DNA of 64,000 nt. Origin: an uncultured Eubacteriaceae bacterium (GTDB lineage Bacteria > Bacillota > Clostridia > Lachnospirales > CAG-274). Position 1 is the first letter of the stretch; each line of letters starts with the position of its first letter. The notes under the pieces were generated by a model. That model was not told the origin of the DNA. It searched no databases and worked only from the letters and a program-made list of their open reading frames with translations. Below, piece by piece: positions 52,747-62,933 of the stretch. Both the position numbers and the translations under genes were made by a program. The stretch spans positions 81,082-145,081 of the forward strand of contig CAMMIW010000003.1 in the NCBI GenBank assembly GCA_946497035.1, written 5' to 3'.

Positions 52747-53553
52747 TTATTTTAGTATATATTTTTCTATTACTTTTGCTACACCATCATTTTCATTGGT
52801 ATCTGTAACATATTTCGCAACTTTTTTAACCTCATCAACAGCATTTCCCATAGCTACACCAAGGCCTGCCATTTCTACCATAGATATATCATTATAGCTA
52901 TCACCTATAGCTATAATATTTTCTATATTTATATTTAGCTTTTCACAAAGACGCATTATGCTTTTGCTTTTATCTACATCTTTATTCATAAATTCTAAAA
53001 AGTAAGGTTTTGTAATAGTCATAGTCATTTTACCATTTATTTTAGGCTTTAACATTTCTTCCACTTCTTTTAAATGTTCAGGTGATTGTAACATTATTAC
53101 TTTAACACATTTTTCAGGCAAACAAGCTTTAAAATCTTCATACATTTTAATAGGCATACCCGTTATTTCACTTTCAATATATGTATAAGGGTTATCGTGA
53201 GAAGTTATTATATAATCTCCATTATATGTATGTATAAAGCATTCATATTTTATAGCTAAATCATATAAATCTTCAACTTGTTGTTTAGTTAAATCTACTT
53301 CATAAAAAATTTCTTTTGTTTTATAATCTATAATTCTAGAGCCATTATAAGATAATATATAGCCTCCATATTTTTCTAATTCTAGTTCATCTGCTATGTT
53401 TTTTACCCCAAAAGTTGCTCTGCCAGAAGCTAAAACAACTTTAATACCTTTTTCTTGAGCTAATTTTAAAGCATTTTTGTTACCTTCAGATACTTTACCA
53501 TTGTTTAATAACAATGTGTCATCTAAATCTAAAATTATCATTTCATAGTTCAT
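52747..53553 (-). CDS. Cof-type HAD-superfamily phosphatase
   Basis: A 268-residue hydrolase of HAD group IIB. The nucleophile motif is MIILDLDDTLLLNNGKVSEGN, motif II is VVLASGRAT, and motif III/IV is IIAIGDSYNDISMVEMAGLGVAMGNA. The cap between residues about 85 and 190 decides the substrate (often sugar phosphates or flavin/PLP phosphates), which cannot be told here. It starts 13 bases after prfB ends, so it may be read with it. Confidence 0.92.
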   Translation of the reverse strand: MNYEMIILDLDDTLLLNNGKVSEGNKNALKLAQEKGIKVVLASGRATFGVKNIADELELEKYGGYILSYNGSRIIDYKTKEIFYEVDLTKQQVEDLYDLAIKYECFIHTYNGDYIITSHDNPYTYIESEITGMPIKMYEDFKACLPEKCVKVIMLQSPEHLKEVEEMLKPKINGKMTMTITKPYFLEFMNKDVDKSKSIMRLCEKLNINIENIIAIGDSYNDISMVEMAGLGVAMGNAVDEVKKVAKYVTDTNENDGVAKVIEKYILK

Positions 53554-53566
53554 AATAAATTACCTC

Positions 53567-54692
53567 TTAATCAAATTTTTTATTTACAGAATTTATCTCT
53601 AAAAGATAGCTATTTATAAATCTTCCTATATCTCCATCCATAACCGCCTGTGTGTTGCCTGTTTCTTCGCTAGTTCTATGATCTTTAACCATATTATAAG
53701 GGTGAAAAACATAAGATCTTATTTGGCTTCCCCAAGCAATATCTTTAACCTCACCTCTAATATCTGTTAGCTTTTCTTGTTGTTTTTCCAGCTCTAGCTT
53801 ATAAAGTTTAGATTTTAACATTTTCATAGCAGTATCTTTATTTTGAAATTGCGATCTTTCGCTTTGACATTGAACAACAGTATTTGTAGGTATGTGGGTA
53901 ATTCTTATAGCAGATGATGTTTTATTAACGTGTTGCCCACCTGCCCCACTAGCACGATAAGTATCTATTCTAAGATCATCAGGGTTAATGTCAAATTGTA
54001 TTTCTTCAGTTATTTCTGGCATAACATCACAAGATGCAAAAGATGTATGTCTTCTACCAGAAGAGTCAAAAGGAGATATTCTAACTAGCCTATGAATACC
54101 TTTTTCACTTTTTAAATAGCCATAAGCATTTTCTCCATTTACTTGTATAGTAACAGATTTTATACCTGCCTCATCTCCTGCTAAAAAATCAAGCTCTTCA
54201 TAGGTAAAACCTTCTTTTTCTATCCATCTTGTATACATTCTGTAAAGCATACTTACCCAATCACAAGCCTCTGTACCTCCTGCACCAGAATGTAGCGTTA
54301 ATATAGCGTTATTTTTATCATATTCTCCATTTAAAAGAGTTGCTATTCTAAGCATCTCATATTCATTTAAAAATATTTCTTTTAATTCTTTTATTTCTAA
54401 AATTAAAGTTTCATCATCTTCTTCATTAGCTAATTGTATAAGAGTTACTATATCCTCATATTTACGTAGCAAAGAGTTATATTTTTCCACATTATTTTTT
54501 AAACCTTTTATTTTTTGGGACACTTTTTGTGCATTTTCTAAATCGTTCCAAAAATCTGGGTCGGCAGATATTTCTTCTAACTCTTCAATTTTTAAAATTT
54601 TATTAGCAATGTCAAAGAGATTCCCTCATTTCATTTAAATTTTGTTCATAAGGTTGAATATTATTATATATTTGTTCAAGTTCAAACAACAT
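53567..54692 (-). CDS. prfB: Peptide chain release factor 2 with programmed +1 frameshift
   Basis: RF2 ends translation at UGA and UAA. A short first frame of 26 codons ([16 protein letters not shown]...) from 54692 ends in CTT-TGA-C at 54617-54611. After a +1 shift it continues as [22 protein letters not shown] into the long frame. The GGQ motif is in [22 protein letters not shown], and the tail is normal. Before the shift lies AGGGAATCT, which is a weaker Shine-Dalgarno-like stimulator than the usual AGGGGG. The complete protein is about 374 residues. This is the well-known autoregulation. Confidence 0.96.
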
Positions 54693-54727
54693 TTAATCAC
54701 TTCCTTTAAAAATAATTACTTTATAAA

Positions 54728-54755
54728 ATGGTATCTATAAAAATATAGATACCAT
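54728..54755 (-). terminator. Terminator of secA
   Basis: ATGGTATCTATA / TATAGATACCAT, 12 pairs with a 4-base loop, 7 bases after the secA stop. TTTTATAAAG follows on the minus strand. Confidence 0.82.
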
Positions 54756-54761
54756 AAAATA

Positions 54762-57332
54762 TTAGTTATTAGCACCACAACATTGTTTATATTTTTTACC
54801 GCTACCACAAGGGCATTCATCATTACGTCCTATTTTAGGTTCAACACGCTTTTTAGGCTGTTTACCTAAGCTTTCATCTTTATTTGTAGATATAGGTGTA
54901 GCAACTTGCTCTCTTTCCATATGAGTTTCAACTCTTAAGTTAAACAAGCCTTTTATCGTATCAAATAAAATGTTATAGTTCATTTCTTCAAACATATCGT
55001 AGCTTAAATTTTTATATTCTATAATAGGATCCCTTTGTCCGTAAGCTCTAAGAGTAATACCTTGTCTCATTTGCTCCATATTATCTAAATGATCCATCCA
55101 TTTTTGATCAACAACTCTAAGTAATATTACCCTTTCAAGCTCTCTAAGAGTTTCTGCTCCTATTTCTTCTTCTTTTTTATCATAAAAATCTTTAGCTCTT
55201 TCATATATACGTTCAACAAGTTTCTCTTTAGTAAGTGTATCTTTATCATCACCTTCTAAATATAAATGGTTTAAATGAAAAGGTGTAAGAGCTTCATTAA
55301 GGCCAATTAAATTCCATTGTTCAGGATATTCATCATCACCTATAAATAAATCAACTTGTCCTTGTATAACATTTTTTATCATAGGGTATATTTTTTCGTG
55401 TATATCTTCCCCAGTTAAAACTTTATATCTTTCTGCATAAATAGTTTCTCGTTGCTCATTCATAACTCTGTCATATTCTAAAAGGTGTTTACGAATAGAA
55501 AAGTTATTACCTTCAACTTTTCTTTGAGCATTTTCTATACTTTTTGTAAGAATTTTGCTTTCAATAGCTTCATATTCAGATATATTCATTCTTTCAAAGG
55601 TTTTCATAAGGTTATCGCCACCAAATAAACGCATAAGATCATCTTCTAAAGCGATATAAAATCTAGATTCGCCCTTATCACCTTGACGTCCAGAACGGCC
55701 TCTAAGCTGGTTATCAATACGTCTAGATTCGTGTCTTTCTGTACCAATAATTTTAAGCCCACCTAAATCTTCTACGCCTTCTCCAAGTTTAATATCTGTA
55801 CCACGCCCTGCCATATTAGTAGCTATAGTGATAGCACCTTTTTGGCCAGCAAGCTCAACTATTTCTGCCTCTTTTTCGTGATATTTAGCATTTAAAACTT
55901 GATGTTTAATACCTTCTTTTTTAAGAAGTTTGCTTATTTCTTCAGATTTTTCAATAGTAACAGTACCAACTAAAACAGGTTGTCCTTTTTCGTAAGATTT
56001 TTTTACATCCTCAACGATAGCGTGTAACTTACCTTTTTCTGTTTTATAAACAACATCAGGGTGATCAATTCTTTGTACTGGCTTATTTGTAGGTATAACA
56101 ACAACGTCCATACCATATATTTCTCTAAATTCGCTTTCTTCTGTTTGAGCAGTACCAGTCATACCTGACTTTTTAGTATATTTGTTAAAGAAATTTTGGA
56201 AAGTAACTGTAGCTAAAGTTTTGCTTTCTTTTTTAACAGTAACATTCTCTTTAGCTTCTATAGCTTGATGAAGCCCATCAGAATATCTTCTACCATCCAT
56301 TAAACGTCCTGTAAATTCGTCAACTATAACAATCTCATCATCTTGCACAACATAGTCTTTATCTAAAAACATTGTATAATGAGCTTTAAGAGCATTGTTT
56401 ATATGATGTTGTAACTCCAAATTATCTGGGTCTGCTAAATTTTCTACGTTGAAAAACTTTTCGGCTTTTTGTATACCCTCTTGAGTTAAAGTAGCTGTTT
56501 TGGATTTTTCATCTATAACAAAGTCTCCTTCTTCTTTAATCTCTTCTCTAGTCAAAGGATTTAAAGCCTCTTCTTCATTTAAAATTTTACCCTTTTTAAG
56601 GTTTTTTACAAAAGAATTGGCAACTTGATATAAATGAGTAGATTTTCCACTACTACCAGAAATAATAAGAGGTGTTCTAGCCTCATCTATAAGGATAGAG
56701 TCTACCTCATCTATAATAGCATAGTTAAGGCCTCTTTGAACAATCTCTTTCTCATAAACGGCCATATTATCTCTTAAATAGTCAAAGCCTAGCTCATTGT
56801 TAGTAGCATATGTTATATCACAAGCATATGCCTGTTGTCTTTCAGGCTTTTCCATATTGCTAAGTATAACACCAACGCTAAGGCCTAAAAATTGGTGTAT
56901 CTGTCCCATTTGCTCAGCATCACGCTTAGCAAGATAATCGTTTACCGTAACTATATGAACCCCTTTTCCAGCTAAAGCATTAAGGTATGCAGGAGCAGTA
57001 GAAACCAATGTCTTACCTTCACCTGTTCTCATTTCTGCAATACGCCCTTGGTGTAATATTATACCACCTATAAGCTGCACTCTAAAATGTTTCATACCAA
57101 GAACCCTCTTGCCAGCCTCTCTAACAACAGCAAAAGCCTCTGGTAAAAGCTGATCTAAAGTTTCTCCTTTATTATATCTATCTTTAAACTCTTGTGTTTT
57201 AGCCTTTAATTGTTCATCAGATAATTTTGTCATTTCTTCATCTAGCTTCTCAATTTTATCTACAATAGGCATAATTCTTTTTAATTCTTTTTCACTGTAA
57301 TTTCCAAATATTTTTTCTATAAGACCAAACAC
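54762..57332 (-). CDS. secA: Protein translocase ATPase SecA
   Basis: An 856-residue motor that pushes preproteins through SecYEG. It contains [20 protein letters not shown] with Walker A (about residues 88-108), and [12 protein letters not shown] and [23 protein letters not shown] (Walker B DEVDS). [14 protein letters not shown] and [24 protein letters not shown] follow. The C-terminus has the zinc-binding [13 protein letters not shown] for SecB/lipid contact. The length is standard for Firmicutes. The 155 bases upstream contain no other gene. Confidence 0.98.
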   Translation of the reverse strand: MFGLIEKIFGNYSEKELKRIMPIVDKIEKLDEEMTKLSDEQLKAKTQEFKDRYNKGETLDQLLPEAFAVVREAGKRVLGMKHFRVQLIGGIILHQGRIAEMRTGEGKTLVSTAPAYLNALAGKGVHIVTVNDYLAKRDAEQMGQIHQFLGLSVGVILSNMEKPERQQAYACDITYATNNELGFDYLRDNMAVYEKEIVQRGLNYAIIDEVDSILIDEARTPLIISGSSGKSTHLYQVANSFVKNLKKGKILNEEEALNPLTREEIKEEGDFVIDEKSKTATLTQEGIQKAEKFFNVENLADPDNLELQHHINNALKAHYTMFLDKDYVVQDDEIVIVDEFTGRLMDGRRYSDGLHQAIEAKENVTVKKESKTLATVTFQNFFNKYTKKSGMTGTAQTEESEFREIYGMDVVVIPTNKPVQRIDHPDVVYKTEKGKLHAIVEDVKKSYEKGQPVLVGTVTIEKSEEISKLLKKEGIKHQVLNAKYHEKEAEIVELAGQKGAITIATNMAGRGTDIKLGEGVEDLGGLKIIGTERHESRRIDNQLRGRSGRQGDKGESRFYIALEDDLMRLFGGDNLMKTFERMNISEYEAIESKILTKSIENAQRKVEGNNFSIRKHLLEYDRVMNEQRETIYAERYKVLTGEDIHEKIYPMIKNVIQGQVDLFIGDDEYPEQWNLIGLNEALTPFHLNHLYLEGDDKDTLTKEKLVERIYERAKDFYDKKEEEIGAETLRELERVILLRVVDQKWMDHLDNMEQMRQGITLRAYGQRDPIIEYKNLSYDMFEEMNYNILFDTIKGLFNLRVETHMEREQVATPISTNKDESLGKQPKKRVEPKIGRNDECPCGSGKKYKQCCGANN

Positions 57333-57487
57333 TTTAACACCTCTCTAATTTATTTTAAGTATCTCAATATAGTTTAACAGAAAACCCATAAACATTGCAA
57401 GGAAAATTTAATTAAAATTAAAAATTATCAATAATATAAATAATATATATTATTTACAAATTAAAACATTTATATTTATGTATTTTG

Positions 57488-57976
57488 TTACCATTTATTG
57501 TTATGTAGCTCTCCCTCTTTCAATAAATTTATAAAATTATTTTGCCTAAGGGCTTCATATAAAACTATAGCAGCTGCATTAGATAAGTTTAAAGACCTAT
57601 ATTCTGATAACATAGGTATCCTTATACAAGTTTCTTTATAATCTAATAATATGTCTTCTGGTATACCTTTAGATTCTTTTCCAAACATAATAAAGCAATT
57701 TTCATCATAAGAAACTTGGTCATAAGTTTGTTTAGCTTTTGTAGTGCCCATAAATATTTGTGGATTATTGTTTTTTTCTAAAAAATCTTTAAAATTTTCA
57801 TAATAATATACATCTAGTTTATCCCAATAATCAAGGCCAGAGCGTTTTAAAGATTTATCATCTACCAAAAAGCCTAAAGGTTTTATAAGGTGTAATTTTG
57901 TACCTGTAGCAACACAAGTTCTACCTATGTTACCAGTATTAGCTGGTATTTCTGGTTCTAATAGTACTATATTCAT
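57488..57976 (-). CDS. trmL: tRNA (cytidine/uridine-34 2'-O)-methyltransferase, TrmL/CspR family
   Basis: A 162-residue SPOUT methyltransferase that methylates the wobble base of leucine tRNAs. The opening NIVLLEPEIPANTGNIGRTCVATGTKLHLIKPLGF, FGKESKGIPEDIL and the knot MLSEYRSLNLSNAAAIVLYEALRQ are characteristic. It begins just after the cheX-like gene (one base apart). Confidence 0.93.
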   Translation of the reverse strand: MNIVLLEPEIPANTGNIGRTCVATGTKLHLIKPLGFLVDDKSLKRSGLDYWDKLDVYYYENFKDFLEKNNNPQIFMGTTKAKQTYDQVSYDENCFIMFGKESKGIPEDILLDYKETCIRIPMLSEYRSLNLSNAAAIVLYEALRQNNFINLLKEGELHNNKW

Positions 57977-57977
57977 T

Positions 57978-58427
57978 TTATCCCTCTATCCATACGTTAA
58001 TTTCAAATATTTTACCAGGCTCAAGCTCTAAAGGAATTGATATAAATTTTTCAACATCACATTTGCTAAAATTATCATCTAAAACTGGTATTGTAATATC
58101 TACAAATTTGCCACTATTTGAAAAAACTGTAGCTATAGCACCAGATATCATATTAGAAAGCTCACAAATAGCACTTTTAGATATATCATCTAGGGCAGTA
58201 ACTTCCATAAACATCATTTTTGATGCTATAAATAAAGCTACATTTAAATCAAATGAGTAGTTAACTTTACCTTTTATATCTCCAAAAATACCTATAGTTA
58301 TATTAAGTTTATCTTCAAATGGTTTATTTTTTACAGAAACTTTACCCATTTTACTCTCTACATTACAAACAGATGTTAAAACCTGCTTAGTCCCTTGTAT
58401 AAAAGGGTTTATAACTTCTACATTCAT
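57978..58427 (-). CDS. CheX-like chemotaxis phosphatase
   Basis: A 149-residue protein. The core SKSAICELSNMISGAIATVFSN contains the E-x-x-N pair (Glu and Asn at about residues 88-91) with which CheX removes phosphate from CheY-P. The opening MNVEVINPFIQGTKQVLTSVCNVESKMGKV is typical for clostridial CheX proteins. It indicates a chemotaxis system elsewhere. It shares a transcript with trmL. Confidence 0.85.
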   Translation of the reverse strand: MNVEVINPFIQGTKQVLTSVCNVESKMGKVSVKNKPFEDKLNITIGIFGDIKGKVNYSFDLNVALFIASKMMFMEVTALDDISKSAICELSNMISGAIATVFSNSGKFVDITIPVLDDNFSKCDVEKFISIPLELEPGKIFEINVWIEG

Positions 58428-58700
58428 TAAATAAATTCTCCCCCTTAAACGAATAATTTAAAAATTTTATGTCTATACACACTATTTTACTATGAATTGA
58501 TTTTTTTTTCAAGATTTATTTAAAAATAATAACGACTAAATATACAAAAATATAAATAAAAAATTATATACTTAAAATTTAATATGTTAATATATAGTAT
58601 CTTTTATAAATATAATTTTCTGCAATATATAATAACATTAGATTAGATTATAAATAAAAACATAGATAATATATATTTTATTTACACCATATATAACCTA

Positions 58701-58729
58701 TATACAAAATTAAAAATAAATGTTATAAT
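58701..58729 (+). promoter_or_regulatory. Promoter of the fliB-like gene
   Basis: TATACA (58701-58706), 17 bases, TATAAT (58724-58729), then GTTAGGAG before the ATG at 58766. The remaining part of the 338-base gap to the cheX-like gene is AT-rich, and I see no gene or clear structure in it. Confidence 0.5.
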
Positions 58730-58765
58730 AAAAATAACAAAAAATATATAGTTAGGAGAATACTT

Positions 58766-60160
58766 ATGAAAAATAAATACACATTTTTACAACCTACATA
58801 CTATAAAGATTTCCAATGTTCTGGTAGTAATTGTAATCTTAATTGCTGCAATTATAATTGGAATATAACTATAGATAAGGACACTTATCTAAAATATAGA
58901 AACGTAAAAGAACCTAAAGATTTCTTAGAAAAATTAAATAAATATGTAAAAAGAAATAGAAATTCTAAAGGTAAATTAGATTATGCAAAACTAGTACAAA
59001 TAGATATTAAAAGCACTATAAATTTTACAAACATTGAAGATGATTTAGAAAAAAAAGTACAAGAAGATGTTTTTATTAAAGGCTGCTCTTTTCAAGATGA
59101 AAATGGCTTATGTGAAATACATAAAAATTTAGGTATAGATGCACTTAGTTACACTTGTAAAATTTTCCCTAGAATTTTTAATAATATGTTTGGTAACTAT
59201 GAACGCAGTCTATCCTTAGGTTGTGAAGAAGTTAGCAAACTTTTATATAATGCTAAAGATGGTGTTGGCTTTGAGCTTGTTGAAGTAGATGATACTCAAA
59301 TAAATTTAAAAAATGCATATTTAATAGATTTATCAAAAAGTAAATCTCCATTTTTACAATATTTTGATACAGCTAGACTAATTTGTCTTAACATATTACA
59401 ATTAGATGAGCTTAGCATTGATAATCGAATGATTTTATTAGGAGCTTTTATGTTTAAACTTGATGAACTTGTTCAAAATAAAAATTTTGACAGTATACCA
59501 ACTTATATGGATACATTTTTAAATAATATTTCTGCCTATGAACCTTTATTTAATATAAAAACTGTTCGTCAAGATAACTTTTTAGAAATTATTGTAAAAA
59601 GTATATTATTTATATCTGGTAAAGGTGGTAGAGCAGATACTGTTTTTGATTTACATAATATTATGGTAAAATTAAAATTAGCTCATTCAGCAAATTTACA
59701 AGATAGAATAATATCAATTAAAATAGATGGTGAAGAAACTTTATATGAAAATAATGAACCTATAGAAAGTCCTTTAGTTACATTAGAAGATGGTAGTGTA
59801 ATATCTAAAGTATATACAAAATATAAAGAAAATGTTGAAAGGCTTATGGAAGGAAAAGAATACTATATAACAAATTTACTTTCTCATATTTTCTTTTCTA
59901 AAAGCTATCCTTTTGACGGTACAAGCATTAAAGATTGTTATATTAATTTCGTTTGGTGCTATTGTTATTATAAAGGTTTATTAGCTGGATATTTAGGCGA
60001 ACGTGAAACTTTAGATGAAGATTTACTTCACAGAATATGTACAATAACAGGAAGAACTCTTGTTGACCAAAACCAAACATTAAGAAAGTTTTTAACAAAT
60101 TTAAAAGATAATAATTTAGATAATTTACCATTTTTAGCAGTATTAATAAAAAGTGCCTAA
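58766..60160 (+). CDS. fliB: Flagellin lysine-N-methylase, FliB family
   Basis: A 464-residue protein. The cysteine-rich opening QPTYYKDFQCSGSNCNLNCCNYNWNITID and the second cluster GCSFQDENGLCEIHKNLG...LSYTCKIFPR (about residues 110-150) mark the FliB/YkgJ-like cysteine cluster family, likely metal-binding. FliB methylates lysines on flagellin in Salmonella. Homologues are frequent in Clostridia, in several copies, and not all have flagellin as proven target. The gene is alone with its own promoter and terminator. Confidence 0.85.
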   Translation: MKNKYTFLQPTYYKDFQCSGSNCNLNCCNYNWNITIDKDTYLKYRNVKEPKDFLEKLNKYVKRNRNSKGKLDYAKLVQIDIKSTINFTNIEDDLEKKVQEDVFIKGCSFQDENGLCEIHKNLGIDALSYTCKIFPRIFNNMFGNYERSLSLGCEEVSKLLYNAKDGVGFELVEVDDTQINLKNAYLIDLSKSKSPFLQYFDTARLICLNILQLDELSIDNRMILLGAFMFKLDELVQNKNFDSIPTYMDTFLNNISAYEPLFNIKTVRQDNFLEIIVKSILFISGKGGRADTVFDLHNIMVKLKLAHSANLQDRIISIKIDGEETLYENNEPIESPLVTLEDGSVISKVYTKYKENVERLMEGKEYYITNLLSHIFFSKSYPFDGTSIKDCYINFVWCYCYYKGLLAGYLGERETLDEDLLHRICTITGRTLVDQNQTLRKFLTNLKDNNLDNLPFLAVLIKSA

Positions 60161-60165
60161 TATAT

Positions 60166-60199
60166 AAAAAAGCTACTTAAATTTATAGGTAGCTTTTTT
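60166..60199 (+). terminator. Terminator of the fliB-like gene
   Basis: AAAAAAGCTAC / GTAGCTTTTTT with a 12-base loop, 5 bases after the stop. Confidence 0.85.
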
Positions 60200-60233
60200 A
60201 TTATTTATTTTTAATATTTATATAAAAAAGGAT

Positions 60234-60269
60234 AAAAAGTATACTACCTAATAAGGTAGTATACTTTTT
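60234..60269 (-). terminator. Terminator of the nudix/small membrane protein operon
   Basis: A perfect 16-base-pair stem AAAAAGTATACTACCT / AGGTAGTATACTTTTT with an AATA loop, ending just before the stop codon at 60271. Works on both strands. Confidence 0.88.
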
Positions 60270-60270
60270 A

Positions 60271-60516
60271 TTACTCTTCATCATCTTCATAATCTAAAGC
60301 GTGGTAATCTTCGTAGAAATCATCTTCATCATAATAAAAATCATCATCTTGAGATAATAACTCCATTTTGTTTTTCACTTTAATAATTAAAAACACAATA
60401 ATTACTAAAGCTATTACAAAACCTGATACAATAAATAATGCAGTTCTATTGCTTATTTTTTTAGAAAACTTTTCAAGCTCTCTTTTTAACTCTTGGATTG
60501 AATGTTCTGTTTTCAT
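60271..60516 (-). CDS. Small membrane protein with coiled coil and acidic tail
   Basis: An 81-residue protein. A short amphipathic coiled coil (SIQELKRELEKFSKKI) leads to one membrane helix (about residues 24-46, TALFIVSGFVIALVIIVFLIIKV). The tail is almost only Asp, Glu and Tyr (DDDFYYDEDDFYEDYHALDYEDDEE). AGGAGG lies before the ATG. It is directly behind the nudix gene (1 base), so both are one unit. I recall similar small proteins in clostridial genomes but no function. Confidence 0.7.
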   Translation of the reverse strand: MKTEHSIQELKRELEKFSKKISNRTALFIVSGFVIALVIIVFLIIKVKNKMELLSQDDDFYYDEDDFYEDYHALDYEDDEE

Positions 60517-60517
60517 A

Positions 60518-60979
60518 CTAAATCCTCCTTATATGATTTTTATTTTTTGTAAAAAATCTTCTTTTATGCTGATTATACTCAGCATAAGCACGTTTCATCA
60601 TTTGTCTTTCATCATTAAATTTGAGCAAATAGTATGCTTCGTGCTCTTTATAGTATCCAGCGTCAACGAAAAACTCTTCTGCTTGTGGCTTACAATAAAA
60701 AGAATCTGTTGTCATAAGATACCAATGTACTGTTTTGTTAATAATATCTGAGCTACCTTTAAAAGTATATACAGTTTTGCCAATATATTTTATTATTTTG
60801 GCAGAAGCACCAGTTTCTTCTTTAACCTCTCTTAGTGCTGTTTGTTTAAAAGTTTCACCTTCTTCAACAGTACCTTTTGGCATAACCCAACCCATATATC
60901 GCCCATTTTGATTTTTATAAAGCAATAAGACCTTTCCACGATGAATCACAACACCTCCGCAACTAACAGCTTCTATCAC
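60518..60979 (-). CDS. NUDIX hydrolase
   Basis: A 153-residue pyrophosphohydrolase. The Nudix box is GTVEEGETFKQTALREVKEETGA, with all catalytic residues (G-x5-E-x7-R-E-x2-E-E-x-G) at about residues 36-58. The start is GTG at 60979 after GGAGGAATTAATT. It is most like Ap4A- or 8-oxo-dGTP-type hydrolases (GGVVIHRGKVLLLYKN). The true substrate is unknown. Confidence 0.9.
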   Translation of the reverse strand: MIEAVSCGGVVIHRGKVLLLYKNQNGRYMGWVMPKGTVEEGETFKQTALREVKEETGASAKIIKYIGKTVYTFKGSSDIINKTVHWYLMTTDSFYCKPQAEEFFVDAGYYKEHEAYYLLKFNDERQMMKRAYAEYNQHKRRFFTKNKNHIRRI

Positions 60980-61127
60980 AATTAATTCCTCCGATGTTAT
61001 AGCATTGGTAGCATAAGCTAATTAATTTTATACAAAATAGGTTTGTTTATATAAAATTTTATTATGGTTCTATGCCAATTTATATTTAGCAAAAAATTAG
61101 TTAAAGAACCTTTAAGCTCTTAATAAG

Positions 61128-61156
61128 AGTATACTCCTTTTATAATAATTTTTCAA
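61128..61156 (-). promoter_or_regulatory. Promoter of the nudix operon
   Basis: Minus-strand TTGAAA (61156-61151), 17 bases, TATACT (61133-61128). The leader to the GTG start would be about 140 bases. No known riboswitch pattern was recognised in it. Confidence 0.55.
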
Positions 61157-61205
61157 TAAAAATTTTATATTTTTTCAATATTTTTTTATATTAATTTTAT
61201 AGTAA

Positions 61206-61871
61206 TTATTTAAAAGGGGATATTTTTATATAATATTTTACCCTTTTTAAGCTTACGATAGTTATATAAACAAAAAACATTATAAAAAATATATTACTAT
61301 ATTTAATATTTGTAAATAATAATAAATCATATATACCATGTATAAATATAGGCACTATTAAAGAAAATATTTTAATTTTTTTATTAAAAAATTTTTCTCT
61401 AGATAAATAATATCCCATATATATGCCAAACATAGCGTGAGCTGGTATAGAAAAAATAGCTCTAGCTATTCCCGTATATATACCACCTAATATAGGATTA
61501 AATACATATAGTATATTTTCTATTGTAGCAAACCCTAAAGATATATAAACTGCATATAAAATACCATCAAATGGTTCGTTGTAATTAATATTTTTATATA
61601 TCAAAAATATTAATATAATATATTTATATGCTTCTTCTACAAAAGCTGCCACCATAAAAGATACAAAAAAAGGATAATATATAGAGCTACTAGCCGGTGC
61701 AAAAGACATAACATATCTTTCTGTAAAAACTATAGGTATAGAAGATAACATACCATATAAAGTTCCTGTTAATGCAAGTTTTATCGGTTCTTTTTCATAT
61801 TTATCTTTAATATATATGGTTAATAATATTATAACAATAGGAGCAAGGCATACATATATTAATTTTCCCAT
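61206..61871 (-). CDS. PrsW-family intramembrane metalloprotease
   Basis: A 221-residue protein with about seven to eight membrane segments. The catalytic E-E-x-x-K pattern is in AFVEEAYKYIILIFL (about residues 80-94). The histidine motifs are in AIFSIPAHAMFGIYMGYYL and FIHGIYDLLLF. PrsW in Bacillus cleaves the anti-sigma factor RsiW at site 1. Whether the protein here does this or, as in other Clostridia, acts on another substrate is open. No sigma/anti-sigma pair lies nearby. Confidence 0.88.
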   Translation of the reverse strand: MGKLIYVCLAPIVIILLTIYIKDKYEKEPIKLALTGTLYGMLSSIPIVFTERYVMSFAPASSSIYYPFFVSFMVAAFVEEAYKYIILIFLIYKNINYNEPFDGILYAVYISLGFATIENILYVFNPILGGIYTGIARAIFSIPAHAMFGIYMGYYLSREKFFNKKIKIFSLIVPIFIHGIYDLLLFTNIKYSNIFFIMFFVYITIVSLKRVKYYIKISPFK

Positions 61872-61940
61872 TTTTTCTCCTTAAAAAATAATTTTATCTA
61901 ACTATATAATTGTATTTTTAAATATTTTTTATACATTTTT

Positions 61941-62933
61941 TTATAATTTTTTCATAATCCTTATATCGCTACCAAAAAATTTTATCATTTCATAATTTCC
62001 ATATAATCTAGACACAATTCTACTAGAATAATTTTTTGTTAGCTCCTCTGGATATAAATTTGTGGATATTATTGTAGATTTTTTATTTAATATACGACTA
62101 TTTATAATATCAAAAAGTTCTGTTATAGAAAAACTGCTTATAAATTCTGTACCTAAATCATCTATTATTAATAAATCTGCCTCTTTTGCAAGATCTAAAA
62201 TTTCTTTGTTTACATCTTGATTATCTTTGTTAAATTTTTCTTTTTCAAACATTTCAAGCAAGCCAAAAGCTGTAACATATAAAACTATTTTCCCCTTGTC
62301 TAAAAGCTCTTTAGCTATACTCCTACATAAAAATGTTTTACCAAGCCCAGGGTTACCATAAAAAACTAAATTTTTAAATTTTTCATCAAACTCTTCTATA
62401 AAAAGGCTACATCTTCTCATTATAAGCCTCATATTACCATAAGGAGAATCACCATTTTTTTCATCAATCTCTTTAGAATAATAATCTAAAGAAAAATTTT
62501 CAAAGTTTTCTGTTTTTATTATTTCTGCTATGTTAGACATATCATAAGCTTTATTTATTAGTTTTTGTTTAAAACATTCACATTTTTTATTATTTATAAA
62601 ACCTGTATCTTTACATTTTTTACAACTATAAACATCATCAAAATAATTTTTAGCAAAACCGTTCTGCTCCATAAGAAGTTTTTTCTCTTTTTTTAGTTTT
62701 TCTGTTATATTTTTTATTTCATCTATATATTTCAGTTTTTCATCTTTGTTTGCATATATAATAGCTTTAGATATTTTTATACCTGTCATATTAAGCTCTT
62801 CATCTATTTCTTTTATTCGTGGGCATTTTTTATAACAAAGCTCCTTTTTCATATCTATTTTTTTTCTAGCTTCATCTGATAAATATTCATATGCTTCTAA
62901 AACACTTTTATATATGTTTTTAGAAATTGTCAT
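61941..62933 (-). CDS. DnaC/DnaI-like helicase loader ATPase
   Basis: A 330-residue AAA+ protein that loads the replicative helicase. The N-terminal helical part (about residues 1-100) is followed by a zinc site (CKKCKDTGFINNKKCECF). Walker A is FYGNPGLGKTFLCRSIAKELL (about 190-210) and Walker B is ADLLIIDDLGTEF. The last segment is STNLYPEELTKNYSSRIVSRLYG. It overlaps the end of the DnaD-like gene by 14 bases. That pair (dnaD/dnaB-type plus dnaI) is the usual Firmicute primosome unit. Confidence 0.92.
   Translation of the reverse strand: MTISKNIYKSVLEAYEYLSDEARKKIDMKKELCYKKCPRIKEIDEELNMTGIKISKAIIYANKDEKLKYIDEIKNITEKLKKEKKLLMEQNGFAKNYFDDVYSCKKCKDTGFINNKKCECFKQKLINKAYDMSNIAEIIKTENFENFSLDYYSKEIDEKNGDSPYGNMRLIMRRCSLFIEEFDEKFKNLVFYGNPGLGKTFLCRSIAKELLDKGKIVLYVTAFGLLEMFEKEKFNKDNQDVNKEILDLAKEADLLIIDDLGTEFISSFSITELFDIINSRILNKKSTIISTNLYPEELTKNYSSRIVSRLYGNYEMIKFFGSDIRIMKKL

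Noticed and set aside
60980..61127. A riboswitch or T-box in the nudix leader
   Set aside because: There is a leader of about 140 bases with an imperfect stem but no recognisable T-box or riboswitch core.
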